Of a stretch of DNA of 64,000 nt, positions 52,547-61,695 are shown in pieces. Origin of the DNA: Porticoccus litoralis (lineage in GTDB: Bacteria > Pseudomonadota > Gammaproteobacteria > Pseudomonadales > Porticoccaceae); contig NZ_JAUUUU010000002.1 in the NCBI RefSeq assembly GCF_030676955.1, positions 186,001 through 250,000 on the forward strand, in the 5' to 3' direction. The notes under the pieces are model-generated. The model searched no databases. It was not told where the DNA came from and saw only the letters and a list, made by a program, of their open reading frames with translations. The position numbers and the translations under genes are program-made. How positions within the stretch are numbered: position 1 is the stretch's first letter; each line of letters begins with the position of its first letter.

Positions 52547-53683
52547 ATGGCCTGGAATGAGCCCGGTGGTGGCAAAGACCCCTGGGGTGGCAACAGCGGT
52601 GGAGATGGTCCGCCAGACCTGGATGAGGCGCTGCAGAAGCTCCGTGCCCGTATGGATAAAATTTTTGGCGGTTCCGGCGGCGGAAAAGGTGGTTCAGGTA
52701 ACAATAACCTGCTTGCCATCGTTCTGGTGGTGTTGGTTGCCGGTTGGGGTCTGTTTGGTTTTTATCAGGTGGATGAAAAAGAACAGGCCGTGGTACTGCG
52801 TCTGGGTAAATACCTCGACACCGTAGGCCCGGGTCTGAACTGGCGCCCATTGTTGCTGGACCGTGTTTTCAAGGAGCGCGTGACGGAAGAGCGTCAGTAC
52901 TCCTCCCGTGGCCAGATGCTGACTCAGGATGAAAACATCGTCGAACTTCCCTTGACGGTGCAGTACAACATCAACAATGTAAAAGACTTCGTACTGAACG
53001 TGAAAAATCCGGAGCTTAGCCTTCGTCATGCCACCGACAGTGCACTGCGTCATGTGGTGGGCAGTAGTTCGCTGGACGAGGTGGTCTCTACGGGGCGTGG
53101 CAAAATTGCTGAAGAAGTCAAATTGCGTCTGCAACAGTATCTGGACAGTTACGGTGCCGGTATTCTGGTACGCAAAATCAACATTCAGGAGGCCAAGCCA
53201 CCCTCAGAGGTGAAAGCGGCCTACGATGATGTGATCAAGGCGCGGGAAGACCAGGAACGGCTCATCAATGAGGCCCAGTCCTATTCAAACGGCATCATTC
53301 CTGAGGCTCGTGGTAAAGCTCAGCGTATGCTTGAGGAGGCACTGGCCTACAAAGAACAGGTAGTTGCTGAGGCCCAGGGTGAGACGAACCGCTTTTTGGC
53401 CCTGCTGACCGAATATCAGAAAGCGCCGGAAGTGACGCGCCAGCGACTCTACCTGGATGCGGTTCAGGATGTGATGAGCAACAGCTCGAAGGTGCTGATC
53501 GATGTTGAGGGCGGTAATAACATGCTCTACCTGCCGCTCGATAAAATCATTGAATCTAGCGCTTCTGGCAGCAGTGCTGCCTCTGGACTCAAAGGCAGTG
53601 ATGTCAAAAGTATCGCCGATGAAGTGGTTAACCGCCTGAAGCGCGAAACTATCACAAGCAGCAGTCGTAGGGAGGTACGCTAA
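52547..53683 (+). CDS. hflK: FtsH protease modulator subunit HflK
   Basis: SPFH-family membrane protein that forms a large cage around FtsH with HflC. 378 residues: a Gly-rich N terminus (WNEPGGGKDPWGGNSGG), one membrane segment (LLAIVLVVLVAGWGLFGFY), the SPFH domain (about 85-270) and a helical region. The stop overlaps the hflC start (TAATG). Confidence 0.97.
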   Translation: MAWNEPGGGKDPWGGNSGGDGPPDLDEALQKLRARMDKIFGGSGGGKGGSGNNNLLAIVLVVLVAGWGLFGFYQVDEKEQAVVLRLGKYLDTVGPGLNWRPLLLDRVFKERVTEERQYSSRGQMLTQDENIVELPLTVQYNINNVKDFVLNVKNPELSLRHATDSALRHVVGSSSLDEVVSTGRGKIAEEVKLRLQQYLDSYGAGILVRKINIQEAKPPSEVKAAYDDVIKAREDQERLINEAQSYSNGIIPEARGKAQRMLEEALAYKEQVVAEAQGETNRFLALLTEYQKAPEVTRQRLYLDAVQDVMSNSSKVLIDVEGGNNMLYLPLDKIIESSASGSSAASGLKGSDVKSIADEVVNRLKRETITSSSRREVR

Positions 53684-54555
53684 TGACTACCCGTTCAACA
53701 GGTTTGCTGGTGGTTATCGCCCTTGCACTGATATTGGCGAGTTCTTCACTCTACGTGGTTCAGGAAACTGAGCGCGCCGTTAAGCTGCGCTTTGGTCGAC
53801 TCATTGAGGGTGAAATCACGCCGGGGTTGCATGTCAAAATCCCACTGGCAGACAAGATTCGCAAGTTTGATGCCCGGGTGCTGACTCTGGATGCAGAGCC
53901 CGCCAGCTTCTTTACGGTAGAGAAAAAACGTCTGATCGTGGATGCCTATTCCAAGTGGCGTATTGCCGACGTGGATACCTACTACAAATCCACCGGCGGT
54001 AATGAGGCCGTAGCACATGATCGCCTGGCCAGCCGGGTCAACGATGGACTGCGAAACCAGTTCGGTGAGCGCACGTTACACGAAGTGGTGTCCGGTGAAC
54101 GTGACATGCTGATGGAGAACATCAAAGATTACCTGAACACCACTGTCAGGCAATCTCTGGGTGTGGAGGTTGTCGATGTGCGGGTCAAGCGCATTGATCT
54201 GCCCTCTGAGGTCAGTGAGCAGGTGTATCGTCGTATGACGGCAGAGCGGGAAAAAGAAGCCCGCGAATTGCGCTCAAAAGGCGCGGAAGAAGCGGAAAAA
54301 ATCCGCGCAGATGCAGATCGTCAGCGCACGATTCTGTTGGCGAACGCCTACCGAGAAGCGGAAGAGTCCCGTGGTGAAGGTGATGCGGTGGCGACGGCAA
54401 CTTATGCCGAAGCCTACAGCAAAGACCCTGAGTTTTACGCCTTTCAGCGCAGCCTGAAAGCTTACCGTGAGGCCTTTTCCAATAAGGGCGACGTGCTGCT
54501 GGTTGATCCGGACAGCGATTTCTTTCGCTATCTTGACAGGCAGCAGGGTAAGTAA
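53683..54555 (+). CDS. hflC: FtsH protease modulator subunit HflC
   Basis: Partner of HflK. 290 residues with an N-terminal signal-anchor (LLVVIALALILASSSLYVV), SPFH domain (QETERAVKLRFGRLI onward) and a charged helix (about 190-245) rich in Glu, Lys and Arg. Translationally coupled to hflK by a one-base overlap, and followed by a strong terminator. Confidence 0.97.
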   Translation: MTTRSTGLLVVIALALILASSSLYVVQETERAVKLRFGRLIEGEITPGLHVKIPLADKIRKFDARVLTLDAEPASFFTVEKKRLIVDAYSKWRIADVDTYYKSTGGNEAVAHDRLASRVNDGLRNQFGERTLHEVVSGERDMLMENIKDYLNTTVRQSLGVEVVDVRVKRIDLPSEVSEQVYRRMTAEREKEARELRSKGAEEAEKIRADADRQRTILLANAYREAEESRGEGDAVATATYAEAYSKDPEFYAFQRSLKAYREAFSNKGDVLLVDPDSDFFRYLDRQQGK

Positions 54556-54562
54556 AATAGAG

Positions 54563-54585
54563 CGGGCCCCGAGGGGCCCGTTTCT
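54563..54585 (+). terminator. Terminator after hflC
   Basis: A 7-bp GC stem CGGGCCC / GGGCCCG followed by TTTCT, eight bases after the hflC stop. Confidence 0.8.
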
Positions 54586-54657
54586 ACAGGCGATCGGGGT
54601 CACCTGAAGTCCCAACAAAAATGCAGCAACTGCTGCAAGACAGTGGTAGAATTCTGC

Positions 54658-54680
54658 AACCGGGGTTCCCCGGTTTTTTT
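54658..54680 (+). terminator. Second terminator in the hflC-DUF2065 gap
   Basis: AACCGGGG / CCCCGGTT with a T7 tail. Together with the one at 54563 it forms a tandem pair in 145 bases, insulating the DUF2065-hisZ-purA unit from hflKC. Confidence 0.85.
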
Positions 54681-54700
54681 ATGGCTGTCTGAGTGTTTGT

Positions 54701-54889
54701 ATGTGGGTGGATTTGGCCAAGGCGTTTTGTCTGATGTTGGTGCTGGAGGGCATTATGCCTTTTCTGGCTCCCGGGCGTTGGCGCAATATGGCATCCCTGT
54801 TGGCTCAGGTCGATGATCGCAGTATGCGGATCATGGGTCTGTGTAGCATGTTGCTCGGAGCCGGTGCACTCTTCTTGATCAACGGGTAA
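54701..54889 (+). CDS. DUF2065 (YjeT-like) small membrane protein
   Basis: 62 residues with two hydrophobic segments (KAFCLMLVLEGIMPFLAP and MGLCSMLLGAGALFLI) around a short basic loop, as in YjeT, which lies between hflC and purA in E. coli. Function unknown. The stop overlaps the hisZ start (TAATG). The terminator just upstream means it needs its own promoter, which is not obvious. Confidence 0.88.
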   Translation: MWVDLAKAFCLMLVLEGIMPFLAPGRWRNMASLLAQVDDRSMRIMGLCSMLLGAGALFLING

Positions 54890-56073
54890 TGACAATGACT
54901 GTGGCGGATCGATGGCTGTTGCCAGACGGGGTGGAGGAAATTCTTCCCAACCGGGCACTGCAGATAGAACGACTCAGACGGCAGGTGCTTGACCTTTATC
55001 ACAGCTGGGGATATGACCTGGTCATACCTCCGCTGGTGGAATTTACTGACTCCCTGCTAAGCGGAACGGGTTCAGACCTAGACCTGATGACCTTCAAAGT
55101 GACGGACCAGCTCAGTGGCCGCACCATGGGTATTCGCGCAGATATAACTCCGCAAACCAGTCGCATGGATGCCCATAGCTTGCAACGGCAGGGCCCCAGC
55201 CGTCTGTGCTATGCCAGCACCGTGCTCTATACCCGTCCCCGCCATGCATTGGAAAGCCGCTCACCGATACAAATTGGCGTCGAGCTCTACGGTGAAGCAG
55301 GGCTGGCGGCGGATATCGAAGTGATAAGCCTGATGCTGGAAACGCTGCAGTTGATCGGTGTTGACAGGCCTCAGCTGGACCTGGGGCATGTGGGCGTTTA
55401 TGGCAGTCTGCTGGAATGTGCTGAGTTGTCGTTCGATCAGGAAGCTGAGCTGTTTGAATTGCTGCAGCGCAAGGCTGTGCCGGAGCTGGACAGTTGGCTG
55501 ACGGCTAATGTGTCTGACCCTGAAATGGCAACCCTGCTTCGTGCACTGGTGGACTTGGCCGGTGGTGTTGATGTTCTGGACCGCGCCCGCACATTATTTG
55601 CAGAGGCTCCCGCCGAGGTTGAGTTGGCCTTAGATGAATTGCAGCAGACTGTTGATAGCCTTCAGGCCTGTTATCCGGAATTGAATATTTATATGGACCT
55701 GAGTGAACTTCGCGGTTACCACTACCATACCGGCATTGTGTTTGCCGCTTATGCGCAAGGCGTGGGTCAGGCCATTGGCAATGGTGGTCGCTATGACCAC
55801 GTAGGCGAAGGGTTCGGTCGCTCCAGGCCAGCCACCGGTTTCAATATGAGTTTGCAGGCATTGGCTGAGATCGCTACAAATACTCCTATTCCTGCAGGTA
55901 TTTATGTGCCTGTTACAGAGGGTGATGAGCTTCGCGATACCATCGCTGGGCTTAGGCAGCAGGGGGAGAGGGTGGTCTGTGGGTTTCCCGGCCAGCAGCC
56001 TGACTACGAGGAATTACACTGTGACCGCCAGTTGTTGTTGGTGGACGGTACCTACCAAGTAAAACCTGTTTAA
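54889..56073 (+). CDS. hisZ: ATP phosphoribosyltransferase regulatory subunit HisZ
   Basis: Histidyl-tRNA synthetase-like protein that activates the short-form HisG in histidine synthesis. 394 residues with the class II core (LLPDGVEEILPNRALQIERLRR, GIRADITPQTSRMDAH, NGGRYDHVGEGFGRSRPATGF) but no anticodon-binding domain. hisG is not in the window. hisZ before purA is the Pseudomonas arrangement. Confidence 0.94.
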   Translation: MTMTVADRWLLPDGVEEILPNRALQIERLRRQVLDLYHSWGYDLVIPPLVEFTDSLLSGTGSDLDLMTFKVTDQLSGRTMGIRADITPQTSRMDAHSLQRQGPSRLCYASTVLYTRPRHALESRSPIQIGVELYGEAGLAADIEVISLMLETLQLIGVDRPQLDLGHVGVYGSLLECAELSFDQEAELFELLQRKAVPELDSWLTANVSDPEMATLLRALVDLAGGVDVLDRARTLFAEAPAEVELALDELQQTVDSLQACYPELNIYMDLSELRGYHYHTGIVFAAYAQGVGQAIGNGGRYDHVGEGFGRSRPATGFNMSLQALAEIATNTPIPAGIYVPVTEGDELRDTIAGLRQQGERVVCGFPGQQPDYEELHCDRQLLLVDGTYQVKPV

Positions 56074-56097
56074 CCATTTCAGGGCTAGAGAGAACAC

Positions 56098-57390
56098 ATG
56101 GGTAAGAATGTAGTGGTGCTGGGCACCCAATGGGGTGATGAAGGCAAGGGCAAGATCGTTGACTTGCTGACTGATCAGGCTTCCGTGGTAGCGCGATTCC
56201 AGGGTGGCCATAACGCGGGTCATACGCTGGTTATCGAAGGCCAGAAAACGGTGCTGCACCTGATTCCTTCCGGCATTCTCCGCGACAACGTTACCTGCAT
56301 GATCGGCAATGGCGTGGTGTTGTCGCCAGAGGCGCTGCTGGAGGAAATGGCCGAGTTGGAAGGCAAGGGTGTACCTGTGCGGGAGCGTTTGCGACTGTCT
56401 CCGGCCTGTCCGCTGATCCTGCCTGTGCACATTGCACTCGATCAGGCCCGCGAGCGCGCCCGGGGCAATGCCAAGATTGGCACCACTGGCCGCGGCATTG
56501 GTCCGGCCTATGAAGATAAAGTAGCCCGTCGGGGGCTACGCCTGGGTGATATGTTTAATCGTGAGCTGTTTGCCAACAAGCTGAAAGAGTTGATGGCTTA
56601 TCACAATTTCATGCTGACAAACTATTATCAGGAAGATGCGGTCAGTTATGAAGAGACACTGGCTCTAACCGTGAAATGGGCCGAGGAGCTAGAGCCCATG
56701 GTTGCCGACGTAACCGGTGAGTTGCATGAGGCCCGTGAAGCGGGCAAAAACATCATGTTTGAAGGGGCCCAGGGTTCCCTGTTGGACATTGATCACGGCA
56801 CCTATCCCTTCGTAACGTCTTCTAATACCACTGCCGGTGGCACAGCTACTGGTAGCGGCTTTGGTCCGCTTTATCTGGATTACGTACTGGGTATTACCAA
56901 AGCCTACACCACCCGGGTTGGTTCCGGACCGTTCCCTACGGAGCTTTTTGATGCTATCGGCAAGCACTTGGGTGAAAAAGGGCATGAATTTGGCGCTACA
57001 ACCGGGCGTGAAAGGCGCTGTGGTTGGTTTGATGCTGTGGCCCTGAAGCAGGCGATCCGTATAAACTCGGTATCTGGCCTGTGTCTGACCAAACTGGATG
57101 TGCTGGATGGTCTGGATACCATCAAGCTCTGTGTGGGTTACCAAGATGCCGAAGGTAATGAAGCAGCCGCACCTTGCCACGCTGATGACTACGAAAAGCT
57201 GGTGCCTATTTATGAGGAAATCCCGGGGTGGCAGGATTCTACAATCGGTGCCAAATCACTGGATGACCTACCGGCTAACGCGCGTGCCTATATTTCGCGT
57301 ATTGAGGAAATACTCAAGACGCCGGTGGATATTATTTCCACTGGACCGGATCGGGTGGAGACCATCATTTTAAGACATCCATTTGCCTGA
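56098..57390 (+). CDS. purA: Adenylosuccinate synthetase
   Basis: GTP-dependent first step from IMP to AMP. 430 residues with the GTQWGDEGKGKIVDLLT signature at the N terminus, GHNAGHTLV, and the TTGRERRCGWFDAVAL segment. Starts 24 bases after hisZ. Confidence 0.98.
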   Translation: MGKNVVVLGTQWGDEGKGKIVDLLTDQASVVARFQGGHNAGHTLVIEGQKTVLHLIPSGILRDNVTCMIGNGVVLSPEALLEEMAELEGKGVPVRERLRLSPACPLILPVHIALDQARERARGNAKIGTTGRGIGPAYEDKVARRGLRLGDMFNRELFANKLKELMAYHNFMLTNYYQEDAVSYEETLALTVKWAEELEPMVADVTGELHEAREAGKNIMFEGAQGSLLDIDHGTYPFVTSSNTTAGGTATGSGFGPLYLDYVLGITKAYTTRVGSGPFPTELFDAIGKHLGEKGHEFGATTGRERRCGWFDAVALKQAIRINSVSGLCLTKLDVLDGLDTIKLCVGYQDAEGNEAAAPCHADDYEKLVPIYEEIPGWQDSTIGAKSLDDLPANARAYISRIEEILKTPVDIISTGPDRVETIILRHPFA

Positions 57391-57555
57391 CAAGTGATCG
57401 TTCTTTTCTTATAAAACACTCTGCCACTGAACCACAACAATTTGGTTCAGGGGTATTTCTAGCACCTTTCTGTGGGAGAAATTTCTCAGGACGGGGGTTT
57501 CTCTTCTGAAATTCTTGATTAAGCTTAAACAGAGAGTCGTTAAAGGTTTGTACAT
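57391..57555. other. purA-CBS gap with hairpin and AAATTT palindrome
   Basis: CTGAACC / GGTTCAG (57427-57450, 10-base loop) could weakly terminate purA but has no clean T-tract. GAGAAATTTCTC (near 57477-57488) is a perfect 12-base palindrome upstream of the CBS gene and could be an operator. Confidence 0.35.
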
Positions 57556-57966
57556 ATGCTTAATTCAGTCGAACTGAAAGATTACATGCTCCGCAATCCC
57601 ATTAAGGTCAATCTGAATGATGACCTGTTTGTGGCGATTGATCGCATTGTGGCCAATAAGGTTTCCGGGGTTTGTGTGGTGGACGACGAGAATAACCTGG
57701 TGGGTATGTTGTCCGAAGTGGACTGCCTGGGAGCTATTCTTACCGCCCGCTACAATCAGGAAACCAGTGTCGGCCCCGTCAGCGGTGTAATGACCCGTGA
57801 TGTTTATTGCGTCTCGCCAAACGCAGATATTGTCGATGTGGCTCAGGAAATGTTGCAACGTGGTTTTCGCCGCTGCCCGGTTGTTGAGAAGGGCAAGCTG
57901 GTGGGCCAGATTACCTGTCGCCAGTTGTTGAATGGCGTCCAGACGTTTTCACAGAAAACCGCTTAA
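57556..57966 (+). CDS. Tandem CBS-domain protein
   Basis: 136 residues made almost entirely of two CBS motifs (about 10-65, VVDDENNLVGMLSEVDCL; about 80-130, VVEKGKLVGQITCRQLL). CBS pairs usually bind adenosine nucleotides and regulate partner proteins; the partner is not evident. The stop overlaps the feoB stop on the opposite strand by four bases. Confidence 0.88.
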   Translation: MLNSVELKDYMLRNPIKVNLNDDLFVAIDRIVANKVSGVCVVDDENNLVGMLSEVDCLGAILTARYNQETSVGPVSGVMTRDVYCVSPNADIVDVAQEMLQRGFRRCPVVEKGKLVGQITCRQLLNGVQTFSQKTA

Positions 57967-60296
57967 CCGTGCAAATTGACGGCCGGAATCAGGTTCTGGC
58001 GTCGTGCCTGCCGTTTGCCGTATTCCATCAGTAGAAAATAACCCGCCAACAGGATTGCTGCCATCGCACCAGTCCACATCAATGACTGCTCAGGGTGTTC
58101 AGAAAAAGTACCCAGCTGGTAGGTCATGACTGCAACGGCATAGGCCAGCAGTGTATTCCAGGTCGCCGAAAAGAAGGCCCAGGTACCGCCGGCTTCTTTG
58201 TAGATTGCTCCGAGGGTCGCTACGCAGGGCATGTAAAGCAGAACAAACAGTATGTAACTGAAAGCGGCGATAGGTGTTGCAAACAACTGTTGCATCAAGC
58301 CGATGGTCGTGAGTTCGACTTCCTGAGCCTGGGCGGCGGCCTGTTGATCTGCCAGGTCGCCGACACTAAGCCCCAGTGGATCTCCCCACATATGGTTAAC
58401 CTCCGCCAGGTTGGCGGGTATTGAGGCAAACGCCTCGCCTAACATCCCGCCAATACTGGGCGATGTTTCATCGGTAGTACTGCTGCCGGCAAGGGCCATG
58501 TCGGTGTAGAGGGCATCAAGGGTGCCAACCACTACTTCTTTGGCAAAAATGCCGCTGAAAATCCCTACGGTTGCCGGCCAGTTTTCCTCTTTTACACCCA
58601 GGGGCTCAAAAATGGGGGTAATGGTTTTACCAATGCTGGAAAGTAGTGAGCGTTCTGTGTTCTGGTTGTTGAAGCTGCCATCGGTGCCGATGGAATTCAC
58701 AAAGTTAAGAATGATTACGACCGCGACAATAGCTTTACCGGCCCGTAGCATGAAACCACGCAGGCGATGCCAGCTGTGGATCAATAATCCCCTCAAGGTG
58801 GGGACGTGATAATTGGGCAGTTCCATGATGAACGGAGCGATGTCCCGGCTGAGCATTTTGCGACGCACCAGTAGGCCGGTCAGGACAGCCAGCACGATAC
58901 CGATGATGTACAGGCCGAAGACCACATTTTGACCGTTATGGGTAAAAAAGGCCGCGGCGAACAGGGTATACACTGTGAGGCGGGCTCCACAGGACATGAA
59001 GGGGGCCATCAATGTGGTGAGCAGTCGATCCTGCTGTGTGTCCAGAGTCCGGCTGGCCATGACCGAGGGAACATTGCAGCCGAATCCGACGACCAACGGC
59101 ACAAAGGATTTTCCCGGCAGTCCAATACTGCGCATCAGCCGGTCAAGAATGAAAGCGGCGCGGGCCATATACCCGGAATCTTCAAGAAATGTCTGGAACA
59201 GAAACAGGGTGCCAATGACGGGAACAAAACTCGCCACCAGTTGGATGCCGCCACCAGCTCCGTCAGCGATGAGAGCAGTCAGCCATTCGGGGCAGTGAAT
59301 GGCGGTAAGAAGAATTCGGGGCAATTCTACAAAAATGGCGCCTGCTGCAATGTCAAAAAAGTCGATGAAGGCACCACCAAAGTTAATCGTTACCATGAAC
59401 ATCAGGTACATCACGCCCAGAAAAGCTGGAAATGCCAGAAAACGATTTAGCAAGACGGCATCCAGATAATCGGAAATAGACCGTCTGTGCATGGCTTCAT
59501 GGTGAACGGCCGTAGCGATGGCCTGGTTGATCCACTGATAGCGATTGGTGATCAGCGTGTCTGAAATAGAGCTATTTAACTGTGACTGCAGTGCGTTTAC
59601 TTCCAGCAACAGGTTGTTTTGCAGCTCTTCGCTGAATCCTTGCAGAATCCGACTGTCGCGCTCCAGCACCGCCGTGGCTTCCAGGCGAGTGGTGTTCGGT
59701 TTCTCCTGCTTCATCAGGGCCAGTACACGTTGCGCTGCAGTCTCTACGGGCGCGGCCACAGTGACAGGGTAATTGGCTTCAGGGTTCCGGTGCAGATGGT
59801 TGTCGACTACGTCAATGAGTGTACCGACGCCTTCGCCTCGACTGGCCACCAGAGCTACGACAGGCAGGCCGAGTTTATCGGATAGCTCATAGGGATCGAT
59901 GTGCACGCCATTCTGGTCAGCCACATCCATCATATTGAGGGCCACCACCAGAGGCACTTCCGCCTCCATTAATTGGGTGGTGAGGTACAAGCCGCGCTCC
60001 AGGCTGGAGGCATCTACAATATTGATAATCAGGTCGGCAGTTTTTTCCAGGACAAATTGCTGGGCGATCTGTTGGTCAATGGAGTCGTCTTCACAGGATG
60101 CGTGCAGTGAATAGGTGCCCGGTAAATCAATGACATTGAAGCGGGTTTGAGCATGCTGGAAATGGCCGGTCTTCTGTTCGACGGTGACACCGGGCCAGTT
60201 GCCCACTTTCTGGTGGGTGCCGGTCAGGTCGTTAAAGAGCGTGGTTTTACCGCAGTTCGGGTTACCCACCAGCGCAATGGTGAATTCCCGGCTCAT
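57963..60296 (-). CDS. feoB: Ferrous iron transporter FeoB
   Basis: Inner-membrane Fe(II) importer, 777 residues. N-terminal G domain: G1 GNPNCGKTTLFNDLTG, G3 DLPGTYSL, G4 NMMD. A helical regulatory domain follows, then the membrane part with two Gate repeats (FGCNVPSVMASRTL, GTLFLFQTFLEDSGYMARAAF). The start overlaps the feoA stop by four bases. No feoC gene follows; the convergent CBS gene abuts it directly. Confidence 0.97.
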   Translation of the reverse strand: MSREFTIALVGNPNCGKTTLFNDLTGTHQKVGNWPGVTVEQKTGHFQHAQTRFNVIDLPGTYSLHASCEDDSIDQQIAQQFVLEKTADLIINIVDASSLERGLYLTTQLMEAEVPLVVALNMMDVADQNGVHIDPYELSDKLGLPVVALVASRGEGVGTLIDVVDNHLHRNPEANYPVTVAAPVETAAQRVLALMKQEKPNTTRLEATAVLERDSRILQGFSEELQNNLLLEVNALQSQLNSSISDTLITNRYQWINQAIATAVHHEAMHRRSISDYLDAVLLNRFLAFPAFLGVMYLMFMVTINFGGAFIDFFDIAAGAIFVELPRILLTAIHCPEWLTALIADGAGGGIQLVASFVPVIGTLFLFQTFLEDSGYMARAAFILDRLMRSIGLPGKSFVPLVVGFGCNVPSVMASRTLDTQQDRLLTTLMAPFMSCGARLTVYTLFAAAFFTHNGQNVVFGLYIIGIVLAVLTGLLVRRKMLSRDIAPFIMELPNYHVPTLRGLLIHSWHRLRGFMLRAGKAIVAVVIILNFVNSIGTDGSFNNQNTERSLLSSIGKTITPIFEPLGVKEENWPATVGIFSGIFAKEVVVGTLDALYTDMALAGSSTTDETSPSIGGMLGEAFASIPANLAEVNHMWGDPLGLSVGDLADQQAAAQAQEVELTTIGLMQQLFATPIAAFSYILFVLLYMPCVATLGAIYKEAGGTWAFFSATWNTLLAYAVAVMTYQLGTFSEHPEQSLMWTGAMAAILLAGYFLLMEYGKRQARRQNLIPAVNLHG

Positions 60297-60520
60297 AGTT
60301 TCTCAACCTGGATGTTGCCTGCTTCGTGTTGCCTCAAGCTGAGCCGAAATCCCCTGACCAGTATGGCGATAGGATCGCCAAGGGGAGCCCGATGCTGGAC
60401 AGTAAAGGTTGTCCCTGGTGTGAGGCCAAGGCTCATCAGCCGGTTGCGGTAGGACTCCGGGAGATCGTTAAAACCCTGCACGACAGCAGAGTCACCTGTT
60501 TGAAGCTGGTTAAATTGCAT
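60293..60520 (-). CDS. feoA: Ferrous iron transport protein FeoA
   Basis: SH3-like cytoplasmic accessory of FeoB, 75 residues, with LMSLGLTPGTTFTVQHRAPLGDPIAILV, the family core. ATG 60520 aligns with E. coli FeoA; GTG 60529 is an alternative adding three residues. Coupled to feoB and preceded by a Fur box. Confidence 0.94.
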   Translation of the reverse strand: MQFNQLQTGDSAVVQGFNDLPESYRNRLMSLGLTPGTTFTVQHRAPLGDPIAILVRGFRLSLRQHEAGNIQVEKL

Positions 60521-60570
60521 ATAGCTCACATGTTTTCTGGTGCTCAGGTTTAATAAGGCTACCCGCTAAA

Positions 60571-60585
60571 TGATAATGATTATCG
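60571..60585. promoter_or_regulatory. Fur box upstream of feoAB
   Basis: TGATAAT-G-ATTATCG matches the 7-1-7 Fur motif TGATAAT-N-ATTATCA at 14 of 15 positions. It lies about 50 bases before the feoA start, so iron-replete Fur should repress feoAB. Confidence 0.88.
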
Positions 60586-60747
60586 GTTATAGAAAGAAAA
60601 GAGGCAATAGATAAAAACCCTTTAGTTCGTGTGCTTATTCTGTGCAGCGGCAGTCATGCCCGGTTAGTGATGTCCGGAACTTGGTGAGTCTGGCCGATAC
60701 AGGGTATTCACGTTAACCTCAGTGCATCTTATGAGGAGGCGACAGTC

Positions 60748-61065
60748 GTGTACAAACTGGTTTTCTATGTGCCTATCGACTATCTGGAAACAGTGAAAAA
60801 AGCCGTATTCGATAGCGGGGCCGGGCGCATTGGTGATTATGAGCATTGCTGCTGGCAGGTGAGGGGCAGTGGGCAATTTCGTCCAATGGCCGGGAGTAAG
60901 CCGTTTGTGGGAAAAGTTAATGAGCTTGAGGTGGTAGAGGAGTTTCGCGTGGAAATGGTGTGTGAAGATGCGCTGATCCGAAATGCTCTGCAGGCAATGC
61001 TGTCAGCTCACCCCTACGAAGAACCCGCCTATGATGTTTGGCAGCTCGCAGACGTCAAGTCTTAG
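60748..61065 (+). CDS. NIF3-insert-like (YqfO/CutA-like) small protein
   Basis: 105 residues (MYKLVFYVPIDYLETVKKAVFDSGAGRIGDY; SAHPYEEPAYDVW). This is the ferredoxin-like domain found as an insert in YqfO/NIF3 proteins and as a free-standing protein related in fold to CutA. Function unknown. GTG start with a perfect GAGGAGG upstream. Confidence 0.83.
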   Translation: MYKLVFYVPIDYLETVKKAVFDSGAGRIGDYEHCCWQVRGSGQFRPMAGSKPFVGKVNELEVVEEFRVEMVCEDALIRNALQAMLSAHPYEEPAYDVWQLADVKS

Positions 61066-61092
61066 GAAAAATAGAGTCCCCAGGCTGGGGCT

Positions 61093-61632
61093 TCAGCGTA
61101 GTCGCCGGTTTATTGTACCCGTGCAGATGGCAGGGTCATCTGTGGCCTGAACGCTGAAAAAGTGTTCCAGTGCCTGGGTAATGACTGGAAATGCCAATTC
61201 ATTCCAGGGAACTTCATGCTCATGAAAGAGCTCTACCTTTAGAGACTCTTCACCGGGGGCATAACTGTCATCCACCAGTTGGCCCTGATAAAAGATATAG
61301 ACCTGGTTGATATGGGGAATATCGTACATGCCAAAAAGCGTGGGGGTTTCAAGTTGAGCGCGGGCTTCTTCATGACATTCCCGCAGGGCGCCCTGGATGA
61401 CAGTTTCGCCGTTTTCGAGAAACCCTGCAGGAAGCGTCCAGTAGCCAAGACGGGGGGCAATGGCCCGTTTGCAAAGCAGGATACGTTTGCCGGAAATCGG
61501 TATACATCCCGCGATAATTCGCGGATTCTGGTAATGCACACTATCGCATTGATCACAGACGTGGCGTTCCCGGTTATCCCCTTCGGGAATCCGTATCGTG
61601 ATGGTGTTGCCGCAGTGACTGCAAAAATTCAT
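61093..61632 (-). CDS. Nudix hydrolase with N-terminal zinc ribbon
   Basis: 179 residues. An N-terminal ribbon C-x2-C...C-x2-C (MNFCSHCG, HVCDQCDSVHY) is followed by the Nudix box GFLENGETVIQGALRECHEE, which fits GX5EX7REUXEE. Related to NudC-type proteins but lacks their C-terminal SQPWPFPQ motif, so the substrate (ADP-ribose, NADH or other) is open. Start ATG 61632 puts the zinc ribbon at the N terminus. Confidence 0.88.
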   Translation of the reverse strand: MNFCSHCGNTITIRIPEGDNRERHVCDQCDSVHYQNPRIIAGCIPISGKRILLCKRAIAPRLGYWTLPAGFLENGETVIQGALRECHEEARAQLETPTLFGMYDIPHINQVYIFYQGQLVDDSYAPGEESLKVELFHEHEVPWNELAFPVITQALEHFFSVQATDDPAICTGTINRRLR

Positions 61633-61695
61633 GGAAGGCCAATTCAGTGAAAAAGTTCTGGTACACAGAGAGTCTATGGAAAGTATCATAACCGA

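Noticed and set aside
54621..54692. 23-codon frame MQQLLQDSGRILQPG... in the hflC-DUF2065 gap
   Set aside because: No ribosome binding site and it runs through a terminator hairpin.
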